Shown here one piece after another: positions 8,752 to 16,420 of a stretch of DNA of 64,000 bases (position 1 is its first letter; the number at the start of each line of letters is the position of its first letter). The notes under the pieces were generated by a model. That model was not told where the DNA came from and made no database searches. It worked only from the letters and a program-made list of their open reading frames with translations. The stretch is taken from contig NZ_CP014230.1 in the NCBI RefSeq assembly GCF_001553625.1, positions 1,922,001 through 1,986,000 of the forward strand, read 5' to 3'. A program made the position numbers and the translations under genes. The DNA is from Desulfomicrobium orale DSM 12838. Its GTDB lineage: Bacteria > Desulfobacterota > Desulfovibrionia > Desulfovibrionales > Desulfomicrobiaceae.

Positions 8752-10398
8752 ATGCGACATGTACCCGCCATCTGGGGAACCCTCGACCCTTTTGTGGAGT
8801 TGGGCCCCGTCATCGGCCGCAAGGTGGCCAACGCCGGATTTCTGGAAGCCCTGCTGCGGGCCGATCCATTCGATCAGTATCACTTTTTTCCGCCGGACGG
8901 GCAGAGTGCCGAAGAGCTGCAAGCCTGTCTCCGCCAGAGTTTTCCGGGGCTGGGGCAAAAGATCCGTCTGTTTCCGCGCGCGGCCCTGCCCGCTCTGCTG
9001 CGGGACACGGTTTATCGCGCCTTTCATCTGTCCGACTGTCTGACCTCTCAAGGGTGGCTGACGGCCTTGCGGAACAGGCTGGCCGGAAATGTTTTTCCCA
9101 TCACCGGCGTGACCCATTCCCTTTCCTACGCCAGATACGGCCAGGCTTTCGCCCAGCATGTCTGGGCCGGAGTCACCGCGCGGGACTGCATCGTGGCTAC
9201 GTCCCGGGCGGGGCAGGAGGCCGTGCGGCGTATTCTTGACGCCTGCCGGGAGCATTGCGGCGGGGGGGCCGTGCCGGAAGTGGCGCGCATTCCTCTGGGC
9301 GTCTGGTGCTCCGATTTCACGGAATCGCCGGACCAGGACATGTGTGAAGCTCTGGGCGTCGGGCCGTCCCGGACTGTTTTTCTGGTGCCGGGACGGATCA
9401 GCCCGTACTCCAAGATGGATCTGCTCCCGCTTCTGCGCGCTTTCCAGCGGCTGCAAAAGGATGGCACGGACCTGCGGGACCTGTGTGTGGTGCTGGCCGG
9501 AGGAGCCGATGAAAGCGAGACTCTGCCCGATATACTGGTCAATCTGGCGGCGAATATCGGCCTGGAGCTTCTGGCGGTCCGCCATCCGGACGAGCGGACC
9601 AAGAAAATCCTGCTGGCTCGCAGCGACGCAGTGATTTCCCTGGCCGACAATCCGCAGGAAACATTCGGTCTGACCCTGCTGGAAGCGGCGGCGGCCGGAA
9701 AGCCGGTCATCGCCTCGGACTATGACGGGTACCGGGATCTGGTGGTTCACGGCGAGACTGGCCTGCTCGTGCCGACCCTCGACCGTGGCGCGGAGGACGT
9801 GTCTCTGATGGCTCCGCTGCTGTACGACTCCGCCTACCACATGTGGCTGGCCCAGGATGTGGCCGTGTCCGTGGAAGAACTGGCCAATCATCTGCGCCGG
9901 ATGCTTTCCCCGGACCTTCGGGAACGCTTGGGCCGGGCGGCACGTGAATACGCGTCCCGCTTCGACTGGTCCAGAATCATCGGCCAATATGTGGATTTGT
10001 GGGAAAGGCTCGCGGCCGCTCCCGCACCCGAACCTGGGCGGGGTGTGTACAGGCATCCGCTGGCGCTGGACTACGCCCGCGTGTTCGAGAGCTATTCCTC
10101 GGCGCGTCTGGGCGGCGCCTGCCTTCTGGAATGCACGGAACTGGGCCGGGCCGTATACCGGGGCCGGGACTATCCGGTGGTGTACGCGGGGCTGGAAGGC
10201 CGCGTCGATCTGGAGCTGATGCGGCGGATTCTGGTCTGGACCCGTCAGCCGCTGTCCTGGTTAGGCCTGCGCGAAAAGGCCGGGGCGGACGAACGCCTCG
10301 GCCCTACGGTCATGTGGATGCTCAAAGGGGATCTGCTGCGGGTGAATGCCGGGTTGTCCGGCCGCGAGATCTCATTTCATAATCAGTCTGAGGAATAA
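8752..10398 (+). CDS. GT4-family glycosyltransferase
   Basis: A 548-residue cytoplasmic GT-B glycosyltransferase. Near residue 205 VPGRISPYSKMDLL marks the start of the nucleotide-sugar donor domain. The family E-x7-E signature appears in ETFGLTLLEAAAAGKPV near 302, followed by SDYDGYRDLVVHGETGLLVP. The last 130 residues extend beyond the usual GT4 core and are not recognised. ATG 8752 follows a weak AGGG. The gene stands alone, divergent from the diguanylate cyclase, with the insertion-sequence island about 50 bases downstream. Substrate and product polymer are unknown. Confidence 0.82.
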   Translation: MRHVPAIWGTLDPFVELGPVIGRKVANAGFLEALLRADPFDQYHFFPPDGQSAEELQACLRQSFPGLGQKIRLFPRAALPALLRDTVYRAFHLSDCLTSQGWLTALRNRLAGNVFPITGVTHSLSYARYGQAFAQHVWAGVTARDCIVATSRAGQEAVRRILDACREHCGGGAVPEVARIPLGVWCSDFTESPDQDMCEALGVGPSRTVFLVPGRISPYSKMDLLPLLRAFQRLQKDGTDLRDLCVVLAGGADESETLPDILVNLAANIGLELLAVRHPDERTKKILLARSDAVISLADNPQETFGLTLLEAAAAGKPVIASDYDGYRDLVVHGETGLLVPTLDRGAEDVSLMAPLLYDSAYHMWLAQDVAVSVEELANHLRRMLSPDLRERLGRAAREYASRFDWSRIIGQYVDLWERLAAAPAPEPGRGVYRHPLALDYARVFESYSSARLGGACLLECTELGRAVYRGRDYPVVYAGLEGRVDLELMRRILVWTRQPLSWLGLREKAGADERLGPTVMWMLKGDLLRVNAGLSGREISFHNQSEE

Positions 10399-10450
10399 TG
10401 CTGCATCCCGATTGTGCCACGGCAAAAAAGTTTTCAGCATAATTCTATAA

Positions 10451-10627
10451 GGGTCCAGACCTCCAGGGTATCGTCTGATAGACTAGAAAAATGTTTGAAA
10501 ACAGTAGGTTAAGTAGATATGAAGTCAGCAAAATTATTGAATGTTTTTGCATCGACATTGACGCTACCAAAACCGCTCTACTCCTAAAGTTGAACAGAAA
10601 GACCGTGAACAGATATTTTCTGGCCTC
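10451..10627 (+). pseudogene. IS1595-family transposase relic, 5' part
   Basis: This segment is clearly related to the left end and first 46 codons of the complete IS1595-type element at 55092-55800. It includes a diverged terminal repeat, the TAGAAAA leader and an ATG at 10491 coding MFENSRLSRYEVSKIIECFCIDID. Homology stops at TTCTGGCCT, where the IS5-family block begins. About 135 bases of the central transposase are missing; the 3' part resumes at 13158. The relic has no functional product. Confidence 0.85.
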
Positions 10628-10629
10628 TA

Positions 10630-11473
10630 GGCTCAGTCCTCATTAATTGAGATAGAAAATGATGGAAGCCGCGAGGCACAGAGCTGAAAAGAAGGTATGC
10701 GCGCAGCGGTCATAACGCATGGCAATTCTGCGCCAGTCCTTGATCCTGCCAAACATGATCTCGATCTTGTGCCGCTGTTTATACAGATCTTTATCGTACG
10801 GGCAGGCTCTCTTTCGGCTCCTTCTGGGCGGGATGCAGGGCGTAATGCCTCTGGCGTGCAGGGCATCACGGAACCAGTCGGCGTCATAACCACGGTCCGC
10901 CAGCAGCTCCCTGGCCTCGGGCAAAGCATCTATGGCATCCATAAGCAGGGCGGCTCCTTTGTAGTCGCTCACCTGGCCTTCTGTGAGCGTCATGGCCAGG
11001 GGCCTGCCGTGGCCGTCGCAAAGGGCATGGAGTTTGGAGTTCAGACCGCCCTTTGTGCGTCCGATGCAGCGGGAAAGAGCCCTTTTTTGAGCAAACTGGC
11101 GGCGGTTCGATGCGCCTTGAGGTGGGTTGCATCGATCATCACCTGGCCATCCTGTCCCGCTGTTTTTGCCAATTCGGTAAAAATATTGTTGAAGACGCCC
11201 ATTTGGCTCCAGCGCAAAAAACGATTGTAGAGCGTCTTGTACGGGCCATACTCACGCGGCGCGTCTTTCCACTGCAGGCCATGTTTGATGACATACATGA
11301 TGCCGCTGACGACTTTCCGGTCATCGACCCGCGGAATACCATGTGAACGTGGAAAGAAGGGCTTGATACGTTCGAGTTGTTCGGCAGAAAGGTAGAAAAG
11401 TTGGCTCATGGCGTCCTCCTTGAACACAACTAGGCTCAGTCCTCATTAATTGCCAAAAAGCAGAAAATCTGGT
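10630..11473 (-). mobile_element. IS5-family (IS427-like) element, copy A, with rearranged end
   Basis: First of three related elements of about 840 bp. Its low-coordinate end GGCTCAGTCCTCATTAATTG abuts TA at 10628-10629, the presumed target dinucleotide. The transposase reads leftward. The high-coordinate end is abnormal: after the leader (to 11430) and a TA, the terminal 41 bases (11433-11473) lie in the opposite orientation to that expected, so the element has two same-facing ends and probably cannot transpose by itself. Assignment to IS5/IS427 rests on transposase sequence, frameshifted ORFs and TA target. Confidence 0.85.
10643..11409 (-). CDS. IS5-family transposase, copy A (two frames joined by -1 frameshift)
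   Basis: The first frame (start ATG 11409, ending at 11041) has the helix-turn-helix region and first catalytic aspartate in MIDATHLKAH. The second frame to 10643 has ADRGYDADWF and the glutamate in YKQRHKIEIMFGR. They overlap at a CAAAAAAGGG run, where a -1 slip gives a fused 255-residue DDE transposase. This layout is normal for the IS427 group. GGAGGA precedes the start. Confidence 0.85.
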
Positions 11474-11475
11474 TA

Positions 11476-12318
11476 GGCTCAGGCCTCATTAATTGTAAAA
11501 ATCAGGAAAGTTGGTTAGTTGTGCTCAGGGAGGACGCCATGAGCCAACTTTTCTACCTTTCTGCCGAACAACTGGAGCGTATCAAGCCCTTCTTTCCACG
11601 TTCACATGGTATTCCGCGGGTCGATGACCGGAAAGTCATAAGCGGCATCATTTATGTCATCAAACATGGCCTGCAGTGGAAAGACGCGCCGCGCGAGTAT
11701 GGCCCGTACAAGACGCTGTACAATCGTTTTTTGCGTTGGAGCCGGATGGGCGTCTTCAACAATATTTTTACCGAATTGGCAAAAACAGCGGGAAAAGATG
11801 GACGATTGATGATCGATGCAACCCACCTCAAGGCGCATCGAACCGCCGCCAGTTTGCTCAAAAAGGGGCTCTTTCCCGCTGCATCGGACGCACAAAGGGC
11901 GGTCTGAACTCCAAACTCCATGCCCTTTGCGACGGCCACGGCAGGCCTCTGGCCATGACGCTCACAGAAGGCCAGGTGAGCGACTACAAAGGAGCCGCCC
12001 TGCTTATGGATGCCATAGATGCTTTGCCCGAGGCCAGGGAGCTGCTGGCGGACCGTGGTTATGACGCCGACTGGTTCCGTGATGCCCTGCACGCCAGAGG
12101 CATTACGCCCTGCATCCCGCCCAGAAGGAGCCGAAAGAGAGCCTGCCCGTACGATAAAGATCTGTATAAACAGCGGCACAAGATCGAGATCATGTTTGGC
12201 AGGATCAAGGACTGGCGCAGAATTGCCATGCGTTATGACCGCTGCGCGCATACCTTCTTTTCAGCTCTGTGCCTCGCGGCTTCCATCATTTTCTATCTCA
12301 ATTAATGAGGACTGAGCC
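11476..12318 (+). mobile_element. IS5-family (IS427-like) element, copy B
   Basis: A complete element of 843 bp with ends GGCTCAGGCCTCATTAATTG and CAATTAATGAGGACTGAGCC. It is preceded by TA (11474-11475) and followed by TA (12319-12320), which it shares with copy C. Copy B points opposite to copy A. The sequence is very close to copy A, indicating recent spread. Confidence 0.88.
11539..12305 (+). CDS. IS5-family transposase, copy B (two frames joined by -1 frameshift)
   Basis: Frame one starts at ATG 11539 (GGGAGGA upstream) and would stop at 11907 after 122 residues. The downstream frame continues to 12305. At 11860-11868 the run CAAAAAGGGG allows a -1 slip that joins LLKK to GALSRCIGRTKGG, giving a 255-residue transposase. 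Catalytic residues are in MIDATHLKAH, ADRGYDADWF and KIEIMFGR. It appears intact. Confidence 0.88.
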
Positions 12319-12320
12319 TA

Positions 12321-13155
12321 GGCTCAGGCCTCATTAATTGTAAAAATCAGGAAAGTTGGTTAGTTGTGCTCAGAGGAGGATGCCATGAGCCAACTTTTCT
12401 ATCTTTCTGCCGAACAACTCGAGCGTATCAAGCCTTTCTTTCCACTTTCACACGGTATTCCACGCGTCGATGACCTGAAAGTCATCAGCGGCATCATTTA
12501 TGTCATCAAATATGGCCTGCAATGGAAAGATGCACCGCGTGAGTATGGTCCGTATAAAACGCTGTACAATCGTTTTCTGCGCTGGAGCCGGATGGGCGTC
12601 TTCAACAATATTTTTACCGAGCTGGCAAAAACAGCGGGAAAAGATGGACGATTGATGATCGATGCGACCCACCTCAAAGCCCATCGTACCGCCGCCAGTT
12701 TGCTCAAAAAAGGGCTCTTTTCCGCTGCATCGGACGCACAAAGGGCGGGCTGAACTCCAAACTCCATGCTGTTTGCGACGGTCACGGCAGGCCTCTGGCC
12801 ATGACGCTCACAGAAGGCCAGGTGAGCGACTACAAGGGAGCCGCCTTGCTTATGGATGCTTTGCCTGAGGCCAGGGAGCTGCTGGCGGACCGTGGTAATG
12901 ACGCCGACTGGTTCCATGATGCCCTGCACGCCAGAGGCATTACGCCCTGCATCCCGCCCAGAAGGAGCCGGAAGAGACCCATCTCTTACGATAAAAATCT
13001 GTATAAACAGCGGCACAAGATCGAGATCATGTTTGGCAGGATCAAGGACTGGCGCAGAATTGCCATGCGTTATGACCGCTGCGCGCATACCTTCTTTTCA
13101 GCTTTATGCCTCGCGGCTTCCGTCATATTCTATCTCAATTAATGAGGCCTGAGCC
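12321..13155 (+). mobile_element. IS5-family (IS427-like) element, copy C
   Basis: An 835-bp element directly abutting copy B with one TA between them and followed by TA at 13156-13157, after which the IS1595 relic resumes. Its ends are GGCTCAGGCCTCATTAATTG and CAATTAATGAGGCCTGAGCC. It is more diverged than A and B and carries a 9-base in-frame deletion in the transposase. Confidence 0.85.
12385..13142 (+). CDS. IS5-family transposase, copy C (diverged)
   Basis: Two frames overlap at a CAAAAAAGGG slip site; fused length is 252 residues. Compared with copy B, three residues are missing in the stretch LLMDAIDALPEA (here LLMDALPEA) and ADRGYDADWF is changed to ADRGNDADWF. The aspartates and glutamate of the DDE site remain. 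Whether it is still active cannot be judged. Confidence 0.82.
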
Positions 13156-13157
13156 TA

Positions 13158-13350
13158 AACAGCCGGTCTTCGGCATCTATGAGTGTGATGGAGCCGTTTA
13201 CAGAGCTGGTCACGGACTGCTCGGCCAAAACGCTTCAAGCCATCATCAGGGGCAAGGTTTCGCCTGAGAGCATTATCCATTTCGACTGCTGGAAAGACTA
13301 TGGCGGACTGGTGGACGTTGGGTACGACAAACATTTCCGCATCAACAAAT
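13158..13350 (+). pseudogene. IS1595-family transposase relic, 3' part
   Basis: Resumes homology with the complete IS1595 element (around 55403-55598), from the codons for QPVFGIC through DKHFRINK. Relative to the intact copy there is a 2-base deletion near 13196 that shifts the frame. Homology ends abruptly at ATCAACAAA, so the right end of the element is lost. The relic marks the left border of an AT-rich segment. Confidence 0.8.
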
Positions 13351-13410
13351 TTTATGAGGCAGGAATAATCAACATAACCGTCAATCAGAATTTTTATTTA
13401 TAATCATTAT
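13351..13410 (+). other. AT-rich stub upstream of the ABC genes, ending in IS4 target duplication
   Basis: Sixty AT-rich bases lie between the IS1595 relic and the IS4 element. One frame is open to a TAA at 13401-13403 (ending ITVNQNFYL) and could be the last codons of a lost gene. If IS4 and one target copy are removed, that stop falls 5 bases before the ABC gene ATG, the spacing of an operon. Positions 13402-13410 (AATCATTAT) are the left target duplication of IS4. Confidence 0.45.
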
Positions 13411-14670
13411 CATTGCTGTCCGGCTAAGCGATGCAATCTAACAGTGTGAAGTTATATGAATTATCGAATTTTCGTCGTCTGGGATTCAGGAGTTCATCCA
13501 AGGAGGCCTCGCCGAGCAGGTTGAGTTGAATGAGCTGGAAGAGTTGCTGTACGGAGAGTCCGAGACGGCTGAGGAATTTCTGGTACGCGAGGAGCAGGTA
13601 AACCGTCAGGGCCGTGTAAATCTGGATCAGAACCGCATTTTCCGAGTTGCCGACGAAGGTCTTTATGCGCAAATTTTGTTTGATTTCCTTGAAGAAGAGC
13701 TCGATTTGCCAGCGGTCTTTATAGATGTCGGCGATGGTTTTCGCCGAAAGCCGGAAATGGTTGGTCAAAAATTCGTAGTGTTTCCCGGTTTCCTGGTCAC
13801 GATAGCCGATACGGCGCAAGCGTAAGGATTTTCCCCGGCTGGAGACTTCAATGATGTGATCGGAAGTAACGCCGGTCTTGCGATTCACGAGGCGGCGCTC
13901 CAGGAGTTTGAAAACGGCGTTGCGCTTGAGCCGGGTCACAAAAAAGACACCCTTTGCCCCGAGGATCCGAAACCAGGGATAGCTGATGAAGCCCTTGTCA
14001 AAGACCACGATGGAGCCCCTGGGCAACTCCATAGCCTGAGCTATGCGGCTTTCATGGGTTTTGGCGTCGGTGACGGTTGCGAAAGCCGGGATATGGCCAT
14101 CGTGATCCAGCAAGGTATGTACTTTGACGCCGCCCTTGGCCTGCCGAAACGAGGCCCAGGGAAAAAGCGACAGGCAAAGCTTTATGGTGGTGGCGTCCAG
14201 ACTGAACAATTTGGATTTGAAACGGAATTTGTGCTTCGGGGCTTTTGCGGCGCACAGGCCGTACATCTCGGCGAACAGATCCTTGAAAAAGCCTACGGGG
14301 CGAGAATTGTTCGCGTCAGCAAAGGTCGAGCGGGCCACGTTTTTCAGTCCCCAGTGATACAGGCGGTTTCCCGCAGCCTCAAGGCAGCGCAGGCCATCGC
14401 GCATGGAACGTCTTGCGGCAAGCTGGATGAAGGCCATGACCGTGAACTGCTCCTTGAAACCGAATTGACGCGACGAGCGCCCGGTTTTGTGCCGTCTTTC
14501 GAGTTTCTGAAAAACATGTCTGGGAATCAGAGATAGCGTCTGGGAGAATAGTGTATTATGGTGACTCAAGTCCAGAATCTCCTTGTGTGGCAAGATGTTG
14601 TGGTGATTTCTTTTACCACACATCGCTGAGATTTTGGACTCTTTTCTTATCCCTTAGCCGGACAGCAATG
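13411..14670 (-). mobile_element. IS4-family element, copy 1
   Basis: A complete 1,260-bp element bounded by perfect 18-base inverted repeats, CATTGCTGTCCGGCTAAG and its complement. It is flanked by a perfect 9-bp target duplication AATCATTAT at 13402-13410 and 14671-14679. A nearly identical copy of the same length lies at 45555-46814. The right duplication contains the first bases of the ABC transporter start codon. Confidence 0.95.
13424..14623 (-). CDS. IS4-family transposase, copy 1
   Basis: A 399-residue DDE transposase. The first aspartate lies in FSLDATTIKL, the second in VVFDKGFISY, and the IS4 signature Y-(2)-R-(3)-E-(6)-K is seen as YKDRWQIELFFKEIK. The protein differs from copy 2 only near the C-terminus (FTLLDCIA against FKLLDYIA). 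It appears intact. Confidence 0.95.
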   Translation of the reverse strand: MCGKRNHHNILPHKEILDLSHHNTLFSQTLSLIPRHVFQKLERRHKTGRSSRQFGFKEQFTVMAFIQLAARRSMRDGLRCLEAAGNRLYHWGLKNVARSTFADANNSRPVGFFKDLFAEMYGLCAAKAPKHKFRFKSKLFSLDATTIKLCLSLFPWASFRQAKGGVKVHTLLDHDGHIPAFATVTDAKTHESRIAQAMELPRGSIVVFDKGFISYPWFRILGAKGVFFVTRLKRNAVFKLLERRLVNRKTGVTSDHIIEVSSRGKSLRLRRIGYRDQETGKHYEFLTNHFRLSAKTIADIYKDRWQIELFFKEIKQNLRIKTFVGNSENAVLIQIYTALTVYLLLAYQKFLSRLGLSVQQLFQLIQLNLLGEASLDELLNPRRRKFDNSYNFTLLDCIA

Positions 14671-14677
14671 AATCATT

Positions 14678-16414
14678 ATGAGAAATTTTTTTATCACAAT
14701 AAAAAGAGCTAAACAAATATTTCTATTTTCGACTTGTATTATTCTTATTGTGTCGACAACACTATTGAGTATATTATTGGCTGACGCATTGAGCCCGATT
14801 ATCAACGCGGCAATGAATGGGGCGTGGATTTTGAGGAATATCTTGGTATATTCGGGGATATGCTTGGCTTTGATTATATTTTCTATGTTACGTCAATATA
14901 GTATTGGTTTATTTTCCGCAAACATAGAAAAAAACATGTATAATTTAGCTATTAAAATGATAAATGATAAAAAAATTTATTATGTTATAACAAAAAACAC
15001 AGGATTCTTTGCATCAATTATTCATAATGATCTGAAGCAAGTATGTCGGTTTTTAAGTAATGAATTTTACTTATTAATTTATCAACCGATATTGATTATC
15101 GGGTCAACTATTTTTTTGTATGTGAAAAATGCATCACTAACAATAATTCTTATTTTAATTGTTTTATTGAGTATGTTCATTGGATATTTTAAAGGTAAGA
15201 ATATAAAAAAATATAGTTTTTTAGTACAGAAATCACAGGAAAAAATGATGTCATTTCATAAAGAAGTTTTTTCCTGTGCAGAAGAGATCGGTATGTTAAG
15301 CTGTTTTAATTATGTTGCCAATAGATATGAATATCTGAATGAAAATTTAATGCGAAATGAAATACAACGTGATCGTATAATTGCGTTTTACTCAATACCA
15401 TCTATGGTGAATGAATATTTCCCATTAGTCATGACAATAATATTAGGAGGGTATTATGTTTATGAAAATAGGTTAAGCTATGGTGATTTTGCTGTTTTTA
15501 TACAAATATTAACTTATTTAAGTCTTCCTTCGAGTAAATATGCCTCTGCATTGATTTCCTTTAGGTCTACACAGGTTTCTTTGGATCGTTTTTTGTCCCT
15601 TGATGATCAATCCGAAAAAGATTTTGACGTTGATGATGTGGGTAAAAAGGAAAATAATATTCCTGACTTACAAAAAAATTCTTCTCTTTTATTTGAAAAC
15701 GTCAGTTTTTCTTATGATGGTTCTAATCCTGTGTTAAACGATATATCTTTTGAGCTTAAGACGGGTGAGAAGGCTGTGATTGTTGGCCCATCTGGTTGTG
15801 GGAAAAGCACACTGCTCCGACTCGCTATGGGCTTTTATCCAGATTATTCTGGGATTATCCAGATCGGAGGGTGTAATTTTAAAGAATTTAACCTTGCAAC
15901 TATGCGCAAAAATATAGCTTTTGTGGATCAGAATTTTTATATACTGCCCGGTACTGTTAGCTTTAATATCACTGCCGGGCAATTTTCTGATATAAATCAA
16001 AATTATGAAGCCATCATCAAATGTGCTAAAGATGTAGGTTTGGATCAATTTATACAAAATGAACTATCCAATGGATATAATGAGATACTCTATCAGAAAG
16101 GTGTAAATTTGTCAGGAGGGCAAAAAGCAAAGCTTTCTATTGCCAGAGCTTTATATAGAAATACGCCTATTATTTTTTTTGATGAAATAACTTCCTCTTT
16201 GGATGCTGAAAGCGAAAAGATTATCAATGATCTTATTAGTACTTATGAAAATAAGACTATTTTAGCTATATCTCATCGCGTATCGACGATTTCAGCCTAT
16301 GACAAAATCCTTGTCCTTAATGAAAAAGGTCAGCTTTGTGAGAGTGGATCGTTTGATGAATTGTTGAGAGAGGGGATAGTGTTCAAAAAGATTTATTTTG
16401 ATATGCAGGCCTAG
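14678..16414 (+). CDS. ABC exporter half-transporter 1 (TMD-NBD), AT-rich
   Basis: A 578-residue inner-membrane protein with about six membrane segments in the first 310 residues and a C-terminal ATPase. Walker A GPSGCGKST is near 370, the signature LSGGQKAKL near 478, Walker B IIFFDEITSSLD near 499 and the switch histidine in ISHR, all canonical. It belongs to the exporter-type superfamily that includes peptide, lipid and YbtP/Q-like metallophore transporters. The partner starts 6 bases after its stop, so they form a heterodimer. Base composition is far more AT-rich than the surroundings, implying transfer. The start ATG overlaps the IS4 target duplication and no Shine-Dalgarno is left upstream. 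Substrate is unknown. Confidence 0.87.
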   Translation: MRNFFITIKRAKQIFLFSTCIILIVSTTLLSILLADALSPIINAAMNGAWILRNILVYSGICLALIIFSMLRQYSIGLFSANIEKNMYNLAIKMINDKKIYYVITKNTGFFASIIHNDLKQVCRFLSNEFYLLIYQPILIIGSTIFLYVKNASLTIILILIVLLSMFIGYFKGKNIKKYSFLVQKSQEKMMSFHKEVFSCAEEIGMLSCFNYVANRYEYLNENLMRNEIQRDRIIAFYSIPSMVNEYFPLVMTIILGGYYVYENRLSYGDFAVFIQILTYLSLPSSKYASALISFRSTQVSLDRFLSLDDQSEKDFDVDDVGKKENNIPDLQKNSSLLFENVSFSYDGSNPVLNDISFELKTGEKAVIVGPSGCGKSTLLRLAMGFYPDYSGIIQIGGCNFKEFNLATMRKNIAFVDQNFYILPGTVSFNITAGQFSDINQNYEAIIKCAKDVGLDQFIQNELSNGYNEILYQKGVNLSGGQKAKLSIARALYRNTPIIFFDEITSSLDAESEKIINDLISTYENKTILAISHRVSTISAYDKILVLNEKGQLCESGSFDELLREGIVFKKIYFDMQA

Positions 16415-16420
16415 AGTGCA

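Noticed and set aside
13179-13403. Open frame of 74 codons over the IS1595 relic
   Set aside because: It joins relic transposase codons in a shifted frame to unrelated AT-rich DNA; only the last codons might be the tail of a lost gene.
13393-13411. Possible Fur box (TATAATCATTATC) before the ABC genes
   Set aside because: About 14-15 of 19 bases match, but the DNA is very AT-rich, the last base comes from IS4, and the reconstructed uninterrupted site lies in a 5-base gap between a stop and the ABC start, not in a promoter.
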